A DNA stretch of 7,964 nt from DATDVT01 sp035289905 (GTDB lineage Archaea; Nanobdellota; Nanobdellia; SCGC-AAA011-G17; GW2011-AR18), in NCBI GenBank assembly GCA_035289905.1, contig DATDVT010000029.1, positions 1 to 7,964 on the forward strand. The letters run 5' to 3'. The translations under genes were made by a program, and so were the position numbers. This document shows, one piece after another, positions 1-6,145 of the stretch. Each line of letters begins with the position of its first letter. Positions within the stretch are counted from its first letter, which is position 1. Below the pieces are notes generated by a model that was not told the DNA's origin, did not search any database, and worked only from the letters and a program-made list of their open reading frames with translations.

Positions 1-17
1 TTTTAAATATAATAATG

Positions 18-33
18 AAAAAGTTTAAAAAAA
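18..33 (-). terminator. possible T-tract terminator after the carbamoyltransferase module
   Basis: Just downstream of the DUF5989 stop codon the transcript would contain a run of seven T (from 33 to 27) and then a run of five T (from 22 to 18), with no obvious hairpin. Archaeal RNA polymerases can terminate at U-rich tracts without a stem-loop, and this is the end of the module. The surroundings are so AT-rich that such runs are expected by chance, so support is modest. Confidence 0.3.
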
Positions 34-39
34 TAGTTG

Positions 40-201
40 TTAGAATAAAGCATAAATAAACGGAGAAACTACGCTACTTTGACTGAATATTATCAAGATT
101 CCCACTAAAACAAGCATTATAATTATGGGTGCTAACCACCAAGCTTTTCTTACTCTTAAAAAATCCCAAATTTCTCCTAATAATGATTTATTTTTCACCA
201 T
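40..201 (-). CDS. DUF5989 family (SxtK-like) single-pass small membrane protein
   Basis: A complete protein of about 53 residues, recognised by translating the minus strand past the SGNH gene. It starts MVKNKSLLGEIWDFLRVRKA, has one membrane helix at about residues 22-39 and ends QSSVVSPFIYALF. This is the full plan of DUF5989: a leading E-x-W-x-F-L-x-x-R-K, a double Trp (21-22) at the membrane edge, and a terminal Q-S-S-x-V-x-P-F-I-Y-x-L-F. The biochemical role is unknown, but members habitually sit beside NodU-type carbamoyltransferases, SxtJ-like proteins and SGNH hydrolases, exactly as here; the saxitoxin cluster's SxtK is of this kind. The ATG at 201 overlaps the SGNH stop by 7 bases. 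An in-frame ATG at 210 would add three residues (MEK) and cannot be excluded; neither has a strong ribosome binding site, so translational coupling is likely. Family call is confident; start is uncertain. Confidence 0.88.
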   Translation of the reverse strand: MVKNKSLLGEIWDFLRVRKAWWLAPIIIMLVLVGILIIFSQSSVVSPFIYALF

Positions 202-1376
202 TTTTTCCATATAATCTTATCTTTTAAATCTTTTAATAATATTTTTGAAGCATATTGATGACCTTCTGGAGTCCAATGATCATCATATTTAAAGTATAAA
301 TTTTCTCTGTTTTTATATTTTTTGAAATAAGAGTATAAATCTATAAAATAAAAATTACAATTTTTACTTAAATTATATAAAATCTCTGAAGGTTTATTAA
401 TATCAACCTCGGATTCATTAATATTAAGATATTTTAATCTTTTATTTAATAATTCTGGTAAGATATAACTTTTTGCTGGGATGTTAACTACTATAAGTGG
501 AATATTTCTTTGTTTTAAAAGATTTGATATCTCGCAATATAATTTATCATTCAATTCTTTAAATCCTTTGTATTCTTGCGAATAATTTATTTTTATGAGA
601 GAAATATCTGAGAATCCATACATCTTTATTTCATTATCTTTTTGAGAATTTATTGAGTCATATAATTTTTTTAATAATGGTTTAAAAAATACAAATGTAT
701 GTGATTTATGGCTAAGATATAAATTAATCTTTGTTAACCAAGGGTACCTATTTTCTTTTGGTTTTATCAGTGGAACTGGAATATTTGTAAGTTCCAATGA
801 ATCATTTTCATTTAATCTAAATAATGGTTTTGGGTAATTATATCTTATATTTTCTCCCACATCTTCCAAATCATTTACATAGAATGCTATTATTACCATA
901 TCTGGTTTAAAATTCAATACATTGTTTTGAAGTTGTAGGTAATATTGGTCTGTTCCATAACCACTTACTCCAAAATTTATAACTTCAAGATTACTTAATT
1001 CTCTTTCAATTAATTCACTCACTCTTTCTTTTGTGTTCACCCCATGTCCAAATATAAAAGAGTCACCCATAAATGCTATCCTATATTTTGATTTTTCTAA
1101 AGAAATGTTTCTATCCATTCTCAATCCCTGTTCATTATTCTTGACAAGGATTTTATACTCATTAGAAAAAAGATATCCTTCTGCATTAGATCTTAATCCC
1201 CATCCTAAAATTTTATCATATTCAGCAAATGATTTCAATGTATCTGTTGGATAAAATTCTGGATTTAATGGTTGCGGATAAAATACTCTTAAAAATAATT
1301 CTATAATTAAAAAGACGATTATTATTGTAATTAATGAGATAAATATATTAATCCCTAATTTTTTAATCTTTAGCAT
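195..1376 (-). CDS. membrane-anchored SGNH/GDSL hydrolase or O-acyltransferase
   Basis: A 393-residue protein with one N-terminal signal anchor (about residues 9-31), which would place the catalytic domain outside the cytoplasm. The SGNH blocks are visible: G-D-S-F with nucleophile Ser106 (block I), N-F-G-V-S-G-Y-G with the oxyanion Gly about 136 (block II), Y-V-N-D with Asn168 (block III), and D-D-H-W-T-P-E-G-H near residue 365 supplying Asp and His367 (block V). The D-x-H-W-T form resembles AlgJ/AlgX-type acetyltransferase domains, so it may add or remove acyl groups on a glycan; substrate is not determinable. It corresponds by family to SxtL (GDSL lipase) of the saxitoxin cluster. The start at 1376 puts a basic MLKIKK stretch directly before the helix and overlaps the carbamoyltransferase by 14 bases. 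An upstream ATG at 1412 would add 12 residues (MIIQIICGIARN) and deepen the overlap, which seems less likely. DUF5989 follows with a short overlap. Confidence 0.87.
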   Translation of the reverse strand: MLKIKKLGINIFISLITIIIVFLIIELFLRVFYPQPLNPEFYPTDTLKSFAEYDKILGWGLRSNAEGYLFSNEYKILVKNNEQGLRMDRNISLEKSKYRIAFMGDSFIFGHGVNTKERVSELIERELSNLEVINFGVSGYGTDQYYLQLQNNVLNFKPDMVIIAFYVNDLEDVGENIRYNYPKPLFRLNENDSLELTNIPVPLIKPKENRYPWLTKINLYLSHKSHTFVFFKPLLKKLYDSINSQKDNEIKMYGFSDISLIKINYSQEYKGFKELNDKLYCEISNLLKQRNIPLIVVNIPAKSYILPELLNKRLKYLNINESEVDINKPSEILYNLSKNCNFYFIDLYSYFKKYKNRENLYFKYDDHWTPEGHQYASKILLKDLKDKIIWKKW

Positions 1377-3123
1377 ATTTCTCGCTATCCCACATATGAT
1401 TTGGATTATCATCTCTTTTTATTAAAAATTTATCTATAACCAAATAATCTATTCCTGTTCCCATCATACATTTATAAGCATCATGGGGGTTGCAGACTAT
1501 TGGTTCACCCCTTATGTTGAATGATGTGTTAATCAATATGGGTATTCCTGATAATTTACCAAATTCTTTTATTAGATTATAATAAAGTTGATTTTGGTAT
1601 TTTCTTATTGTTTGCAATCTTCCACTTCCATCAACATGAGTTACAGCAGGTATTTTGTTGTGCCATTTTTTTTTGATTGGGTAAACCATTAACATAAAAT
1701 CAGTAGATTCTGGAATTGGAGTATCACAATCAAAATATCTTAATGCGTCATCCTCACAAACAACTGGAGCAAAAGGCCTGAATTTTTCCCTATGCTTAAC
1801 TTTTAGATTTAAGATTTCCTTCATTTTAGGATTACAGGGATTTGATAAGATACTCCTTGACCCCAAGGCTCTAGGTCCCCATTCCATTCTTCCTTGAAAC
1901 CACCCAACAACATTATTTTCATAAATCAATTTTGCAGTTTTTTTTAGTAATTCTTTATCATTTTTTAGTATAGTGTATTTTATTTTATTTTTATATAGGA
2001 AATCCTTTATTTCTTTACTTGGGTATTCTGGTCCTAGATAAGCATCTTTTAGAACAAAATTTCTTTTTTTTCCTAAAATACTATGGTAAATATAAGAAGC
2101 AACCCCTATGCTTGTTCCACCATCTCCTGGGTCAGGTTGAATCCATATTCTTTTGAATTTTGTATTTCTTAATATTCTACCATTATATACACTATTCAAG
2201 GCAACACCCCCAGCTAAAATAAGATTGTTACATTTTGTTACTTTATATAAATAATTTAAAATTTTTGTAATAATTTCTTCAGTTATTAATTGTAATGCTG
2301 CAGCTATATCTTTATGCCTTTTTGTTATTTCTTCGTCAGGTCTTCTTATTGGACCATTTAATAACTTACATAATATTTTTGAGGGCATTCTGTCTGCATA
2401 GTGATAGATAAAATAATTCATATCCATCCTGAAACTTCCATCTTCCTTTATATCAATAACTTTCTTTAATTTTTTATAATATGGATTTGTATCCTTGTTC
2501 ATATCTCCATAAGGACTTAATCCCATTACTTTATACTCAGAATTATTCACGCTAAAACCAAGATATGCTGTTATAGTTGAATAAAGCAAACCTATAGAGC
2601 TTGGGAATTTAATCTCTTTTATCAAGTTAATATTATTATTTTCTCCTATTCCATAGGCGGTGGTTGTCCATTCCCCAACTCCATCTATAGTTAATATTGC
2701 AGCTTTTTTGAAAGGACTTATAAAAAATGAGCCAGCAGCATGACCTAAATGATGTTCAACAAAGAAAATGTCCTTTTTATATTTCAACTCTTTTCTTATT
2801 TTTCTTATAATCCTTAATTTCTCATTTATCCAGGAAGGCATAGAACTTAAGAATGTTTTAAAACTTAAAGGAAATATATGTAAATGCTGAGATAAAACCC
2901 TCTCAAATTTTAAGAATGGTTTTTCATAAAAACCAATATAATCTATATTATTAATAGTTATTTTTTGACTTTTAAGACAATAATTAATAGAGTTGATGGG
3001 AAATGAAGTATCATGTTTTTTTCTGGTAAACCTCTCCTCCTGAACGGCTGCGACTATTATTCCATCTTTTAATAATGCCGCAGATGAGTCATGGTAATAG
3101 CAACCTACCCCTAAGATATACAT
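1363..3123 (-). CDS. NodU/CmcH/SxtI-type O-carbamoyltransferase
   Basis: A full-length 586-residue member of the carbamoyltransferase family, which transfers a carbamoyl group from carbamoyl phosphate, through a carbamoyl-adenylate made with ATP, to a hydroxyl on a sugar or other small substrate in the cytoplasm. The N-terminal Kae1/ASKHA-like domain begins G-V-G-C-Y-Y-H-D-S-S-A-A (5-16). It carries the metal-binding H124-x3-H128 in H-H-L-G-H-A-A, T-I-D-G-V-G-E-W (145-152), E-Y-K-V-M-G-L-S-P-Y-G (196-206), A-G-G-V-A-L-N (304-310) and D-P-G-D-G-G-T-S-I-G (331-340). The C-terminal YrdC-like domain has R-M-E-W-G-P-R-A-L-G-S-R (412-423), K-F-R-P-F-A-P (447-453) and N-T-S-F-N (532-536). All hallmarks are intact. 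The ATG lies one base after the stop of the small SxtJ-like gene, so it is probably translated by re-initiation; no well-spaced ribosome binding site is seen. The SGNH gene overlaps its 3' end. The acceptor is unknown; neighbouring genes suggest a surface glycan. Confidence 0.95.
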   Translation of the reverse strand: MYILGVGCYYHDSSAALLKDGIIVAAVQEERFTRKKHDTSFPINSINYCLKSQKITINNIDYIGFYEKPFLKFERVLSQHLHIFPLSFKTFLSSMPSWINEKLRIIRKIRKELKYKKDIFFVEHHLGHAAGSFFISPFKKAAILTIDGVGEWTTTAYGIGENNNINLIKEIKFPSSIGLLYSTITAYLGFSVNNSEYKVMGLSPYGDMNKDTNPYYKKLKKVIDIKEDGSFRMDMNYFIYHYADRMPSKILCKLLNGPIRRPDEEITKRHKDIAAALQLITEEIITKILNYLYKVTKCNNLILAGGVALNSVYNGRILRNTKFKRIWIQPDPGDGGTSIGVASYIYHSILGKKRNFVLKDAYLGPEYPSKEIKDFLYKNKIKYTILKNDKELLKKTAKLIYENNVVGWFQGRMEWGPRALGSRSILSNPCNPKMKEILNLKVKHREKFRPFAPVVCEDDALRYFDCDTPIPESTDFMLMVYPIKKKWHNKIPAVTHVDGSGRLQTIRKYQNQLYYNLIKEFGKLSGIPILINTSFNIRGEPIVCNPHDAYKCMMGTGIDYLVIDKFLIKRDDNPNHMWDSEKYAKD

Positions 3124-3124
3124 C

Positions 3125-3373
3125 TTAAAATTGTTTATAATAATCCTCCTTATTTTTCTTCTTTAAATTCAAGTCTTCCCAATAAGTTTCTTTTCTGGAA
3201 AATTTTGTCTGTAAAAATCTTTTATTGAATATCTTAGCAATTAAGGATGTAATTCCAACACCTATTAAATAGACAATGATCAATAAAATAGAATTAACAA
3301 TCATGCTTATACCACTGCCAAAATCCTTCATTCCTTCTTTAAATTCATTAAAAAATTGTTTTAATTTCTTCAT
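3125..3373 (-). CDS. small membrane protein with SxtJ-type C-terminal region
   Basis: An 82-residue protein with one hydrophobic segment (about 26-48) preceded by a charged amphipathic stretch and followed by a basic tail. The tail holds K-E-T-Y-W (61-65) and ends E-D-Y-Y-K-Q-F, which resembles the conserved Y-W then R-Q-F ending of SxtJ family proteins encoded beside NodU-type carbamoyltransferases. A full SxtJ is longer, with extra N-terminal membrane helices; here those seem to be supplied by the upstream 70-residue gene. The ATG at 3373 forms an ATGA overlap with that gene's stop and has an AAGGA seven bases upstream. The frame stays open to an ATG at 3448, but that 25-residue extension lies wholly within the upstream gene and was rejected. 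The carbamoyltransferase begins one base after the stop. Function unknown; a membrane adaptor for the carbamoyltransferase is a guess. Confidence 0.8.
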   Translation of the reverse strand: MKKLKQFFNEFKEGMKDFGSGISMIVNSILLIIVYLIGVGITSLIAKIFNKRFLQTKFSRKETYWEDLNLKKKNKEDYYKQF

Positions 3374-3582
3374 CTTAATATCCTTTTTAATATAATTACT
3401 ATAGCAGATATGATTAAAGTAATTGTCATTATATGGAAATATCCCCAATCTGAAGGAATTTCTTTTAATAATTTAAGTATAATATATAAAATAGTTGTAA
3501 AAATAAAATATGCAAATATATGTCCAATAGTCCTAACAGGTTTCCAAATTTTATCTTCTTTATTTTTCTTGTGAAATAACAT
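3370..3582 (-). CDS. small two-helix membrane protein, probable SxtJ N-terminal half
   Basis: A 70-residue protein with a basic N-terminus (residues 4-17 rich in Lys), two hydrophobic segments at about 19-39 and 47-66 joined by a short loop E-I-P-S-D-W-G-Y, and a basic end K-R-I-L-R, predicting a hairpin with both ends in the cytoplasm. I do not recognise a named family from sequence alone. Its size, two-helix plan and place immediately before the SxtJ-like tail protein match the N-terminal half of typical SxtJ proteins, suggesting that a normally single gene is divided. It is the first gene of the carbamoyltransferase module: an archaeal-type promoter lies 22 bases upstream and there is no ribosome binding site, consistent with a leaderless start. 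Its stop overlaps the next start as ATGA. Alternatively it is an unrelated small membrane protein. Confidence 0.72.
   Translation of the reverse strand: MLFHKKNKEDKIWKPVRTIGHIFAYFIFTTILYIILKLLKEIPSDWGYFHIMTITLIISAIVIILKRILR
3381..3388 (-). promoter_or_regulatory. ribosome binding site of the SxtJ-like gene
   Basis: The minus strand reads AAAAAGGA followed by seven bases and the ATG at 3373. This is the clearest Shine-Dalgarno-like element in the window. It supports 3373, not 3448, as the start and contrasts with the first genes of the transcription units, which lack one. Confidence 0.55.
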
Positions 3583-3604
3583 ATAACTATTTTCTGGTAA
3601 TATT

Positions 3605-3616
3605 TAATAAACTTTT
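3605..3616 (-). promoter_or_regulatory. archaeal-type promoter of the carbamoyltransferase module
   Basis: On the minus strand AAAAG (3616-3612) is followed directly by TTTATTA (3611-3605), resembling a BRE plus TATA box. The box ends 22 bases before the ATG at 3582, so transcription would start at or next to the ATG and give a leaderless mRNA. The element lies in the 44-base gap after the methyltransferase and has the same layout as the promoter of that gene. The AT-rich background lowers certainty. Confidence 0.5.
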
Positions 3617-3626
3617 CTATAATTAA

Positions 3627-4295
3627 TCATTTTATAGCATATACCAAATAATTTATTGTAAATCTTTTGTCAAAAAATATTTTATCCAATTGTTTTATCA
3701 TTAAATTTAGGAAAATCACTAACGGTTTTGATATTATGGGGAATTTTTCATCTATTGCAAATATGAAAAATTGAAATATTGCTAACAGAGCTCCACCATT
3801 TGGCTTTATTTCTACATATTTAAAATTCTTAAATAGTTCTTTTAATCCGTATTCTGTAAACCTAAAATAATCATGAGGTTCTCCATGCAGAACTTGGGCC
3901 ATGTGGGTAGTAAGAATGCAGACTCCATCTCTTTTTAACACTCTGTAAACTTCATCAACCATCTTTTTTGGATTTGGAACATGCTCCAAGACTTGGCTGC
4001 TAAAAACAGAATCAACAGAATTATTTTTTAGTGGAATATCCAAAGCATTTCCTATTATATCTGGTTTTGCTCCAGGATATTCAAAATTATCCATTTTTAC
4101 ATATTTCTTAACATTTTTAAAAAAAGGTTTGTACGGGGCTAAACCAGCGCCTATATCCAATAAAGTTCCTTTAGCGTATTTTGCATATTTTTGTATATCT
4201 TCAGATAATGTAGAGAAATGAAGGTAGATATTGCTTGTTATATTTGGATATCTGTAAAAATCTGGAGTTCTTATTATAGGATTCCATTTTTTCAT
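3627..4295 (-). CDS. class I SAM-dependent methyltransferase
   Basis: A 222-residue Rossmann-fold methyltransferase of the Methyltransf_11 type. Motif I is L-L-D-I-G-A-G (45-51), which binds S-adenosylmethionine; K-M-D-N with Asp69 ends strand 2; A-L-D-I-P-L has Asp86 near the adenine; V-L-E-H-V-P-N-P (102-109) is the usual post-strand-4 motif. H-D-Y-F-R-F-T-E-Y-G (141-150) is common in methyltransferases from polysaccharide gene clusters. The region after about residue 168 is unusually hydrophobic and includes an F-Q-F-F-I-F-A stretch, suggesting association with the membrane and possibly a lipid-linked substrate. It has its own promoter 23 bases upstream and stands between the glycosyltransferase block and the carbamoyltransferase module. 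The likely role is O-methylation of a glycan; the acceptor cannot be told from sequence. Confidence 0.88.
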   Translation of the reverse strand: MKKWNPIIRTPDFYRYPNITSNIYLHFSTLSEDIQKYAKYAKGTLLDIGAGLAPYKPFFKNVKKYVKMDNFEYPGAKPDIIGNALDIPLKNNSVDSVFSSQVLEHVPNPKKMVDEVYRVLKRDGVCILTTHMAQVLHGEPHDYFRFTEYGLKELFKNFKYVEIKPNGGALLAIFQFFIFAIDEKFPIISKPLVIFLNLMIKQLDKIFFDKRFTINYLVYAIK

Positions 4296-4318
4296 TTAAG
4301 TATATATTTTAGTAAGAC

Positions 4319-4331
4319 ATATAAATCTTTT
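4319..4331 (-). promoter_or_regulatory. archaeal-type promoter of the methyltransferase gene
   Basis: The minus strand reads AAAAGA (4331-4326) and then TTTATAT (4325-4319), a good BRE plus TATA box match. It ends 23 bases before the ATG at 4295, so the predicted start of transcription falls at about the start codon, giving a leaderless mRNA. No ribosome binding site precedes the ATG, which fits. The whole gap between this gene and the GT-C gene is 68 bases, the longest in the window, and holds nothing else that I can recognise. Confidence 0.55.
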
Positions 4332-4363
4332 ATCTTGCCTTTTTAATTATCCAAATAAAATTT

Positions 4364-6145
4364 TTATATTTTTTTAGCCTCATCTTTATAATCCTCAAAT
4401 AGTATCTTTATTATTAAGATTATTGAGAATAAGGCTATTATAATCTCAATGTACAGAATTATATGAGCTAAAATATTCATTAATTTATGAATTGAGTTTT
4501 TTGCTTCATACCTTAAAATTATCTGTTCTTTTGGTTTGTAGTTTACTGGATAAAAGAAGAAATTATGGGTATTCTTGATAGGTTCTAACATTCCTTGTAT
4601 ATATGGGAATTCTGTTTCATATATATTAAAATATGGTTCTTTATTACTATATATCGTTGCTTTTAGATTTGAAACTTTTTTGAAGTTTGATACTATATTT
4701 TCTGTTGATTGGTTTAATTCTGGTTGATTGTTTATAGTCCCCCACCCGCAATCATCAGTTACACACTCTATAAAGTATGTTTTTATTTTTTCATTTGAAG
4801 GTTGAGTTAATTGTAATAATAATTGACTTAAATAATTTGTCTCCAGATAGTGCCGGTCATTAAATATGAATGCTATCCTTCCATTATAAATTCTGGAATC
4901 TACTATAACTAATGAATTTTCTTCTATATTTCTTTCTTTATACTCTATTGTTTTTTGAATTAGGTTCTTTCCAATGAGTCTTGGATATAAATTTATTGTA
5001 GATATAACTAAAAATATTAAAATTAAGATAATAATTATATATTTAGAATTATTTTTACTGAATTTTGATATTTTATCTATACTTAATGATGAAAATATAC
5101 AAAGGATTGGTACTGCAAATACAAAATGTTTTTCTAATAAAGATGTACCGGATAAAAAAATAAAAGGAATTATGAATAATGTTAATAAGTAAATGGACCA
5201 TATTTTATCTTTCTTTAAACTTATTACTAATCCCACTAAAGACGTTATTAGTAAAAATAAACTATATTCCCAGTAAAATCGTAATCCTTTTAATATTCCA
5301 GGTATTTCATTTCCTTGATTTTTGAGTAAAGTAGTTAAGCTAAATGGTTGTATATTCTCAGTAATTGATTCATAAATCCCTTTATTTTCTCCTAATAAAA
5401 ATCTCGAGAATTGTAAATCAGTCATACCTTTTTCCTTATATAAGATATAATTAAAAGTTAAAGTCGGTAAAGCAATTACAAACATTATCAAAAAGAATAA
5501 TATTAACAATTTTATACTTTTTTTAGAGAATATTCTCTCCTTATTCTTTATTTTTGGATATAATAAAATTAATACTAAATATGCTGGAATAAACAGCATT
5601 CCTATATTCTTTACTAAAATCCCTATTCCCAAAAATATTGTTGAAATTATATAATCTTTTAATTTATCTTCTTTTAAATATTTAATCAAAAAATAAGAAC
5701 TTAATAAAATAAAGAAAGTCATTGCTATATCCATCTCTGTTAGAGTCATTAATATATGGTATGATGAGAATGTTAATAATATAGAAGATATTATTGCAAT
5801 TTTTTTATCAAACATTTCTTTAGTTAAAAAATAAAGGATAATTATTGATAATGACCCAAAAATTATAGATAATAACCTGCTACTGATTAAAGTCATTCCA
5901 AATATTTTATACATTAAATCAGTTAAATACATCCATACAGGGTTTTCATGCATCTCCTGAAGTAAACCAGAATTTATTATTCCCAAAGCACGTACCCCAT
6001 ACACCATTTCATCTGGAGAGCCACCAATCATGAATGCAAATATTATTCTTAATATCATTCCAAGAAAAAATAATAAAATTAAATATTTAGTATTATTTTT
6101 ATCAAAAATAAAATTTAGTATCTTATTTAATAAATCTTTTTTCAT
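4364..6145 (-). CDS. GT-C fold (PMT/ArnT-like) membrane glycosyltransferase
   Basis: A 593-residue protein with an N-terminal helix (about 21-41), then many more (about 88-107, 115-131, 141-156, 163-197, 211-235, 293-311, 316-333, 338-355, 369-386) and one near the C-terminus (about 556-581). The first outer loop has the GT-C catalytic signature S-P-D-E (Asp45, Glu46), and a second acidic site E-M-D (137-139) lies at the start of a later helix. E-K-H-F-V-F-A-V-P (338-346) matches the position of the R-Y-x-x-P-x-x-P segment of PMT_2 proteins. Such enzymes transfer sugars from polyprenyl-phosphate carriers at the outer face of the membrane. Residues about 390-550 form a non-membrane region, probably extracytoplasmic, with a C-V-T-D-D-C pair (461-466). 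The start overlaps the GT2 stop as ATGA; the GT2 product could supply its lipid-linked donor. Donor and acceptor are unknown. Confidence 0.85.
   Translation of the reverse strand: MKKDLLNKILNFIFDKNNTKYLILLFFLGMILRIIFAFMIGGSPDEMVYGVRALGIINSGLLQEMHENPVWMYLTDLMYKIFGMTLISSRLLSIIFGSLSIIILYFLTKEMFDKKIAIISSILLTFSSYHILMTLTEMDIAMTFFILLSSYFLIKYLKEDKLKDYIISTIFLGIGILVKNIGMLFIPAYLVLILLYPKIKNKERIFSKKSIKLLILFFLIMFVIALPTLTFNYILYKEKGMTDLQFSRFLLGENKGIYESITENIQPFSLTTLLKNQGNEIPGILKGLRFYWEYSLFLLITSLVGLVISLKKDKIWSIYLLTLFIIPFIFLSGTSLLEKHFVFAVPILCIFSSLSIDKISKFSKNNSKYIIIILILIFLVISTINLYPRLIGKNLIQKTIEYKERNIEENSLVIVDSRIYNGRIAFIFNDRHYLETNYLSQLLLQLTQPSNEKIKTYFIECVTDDCGWGTINNQPELNQSTENIVSNFKKVSNLKATIYSNKEPYFNIYETEFPYIQGMLEPIKNTHNFFFYPVNYKPKEQIILRYEAKNSIHKLMNILAHIILYIEIIIALFSIILIIKILFEDYKDEAKKI

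Noticed and set aside
1033..1254. Plus-strand open frame of 73 codons
   Set aside because: It lies wholly antisense to the SGNH gene, over conserved catalytic blocks, and its product resembles no family I know.
1377..1412. N-terminal extension of the SGNH protein to an ATG at 1412
   Set aside because: It adds 12 residues before an ordinary basic signal-anchor start and lengthens the overlap with the carbamoyltransferase; possible but less likely.
3145..3149. GGAGG on the minus strand as ribosome binding site of the carbamoyltransferase
   Set aside because: It lies 21 bases before the ATG, too far, and is explained by the Lys-Glu-Asp codons of the preceding gene.
3374..3448. N-terminal extension of the SxtJ-like protein to an ATG at 3448
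   Set aside because: The extension lies inside the upstream 70-residue gene, whereas the ATG at 3373 has an AAGGA at good spacing and a typical ATGA overlap.
40..3582. The module as a saxitoxin biosynthesis locus
   Set aside because: Only the shared carbamoylation-associated families are present; no polyketide-synthase-like SxtA, amidinotransferase or dioxygenase gene is in the window, and the neighbours are glycan genes.
4974..5192. Plus-strand open frame of 72 codons
   Set aside because: Antisense to the GT-C gene in a low-complexity AT-rich membrane-helix region; a by-product of base composition.
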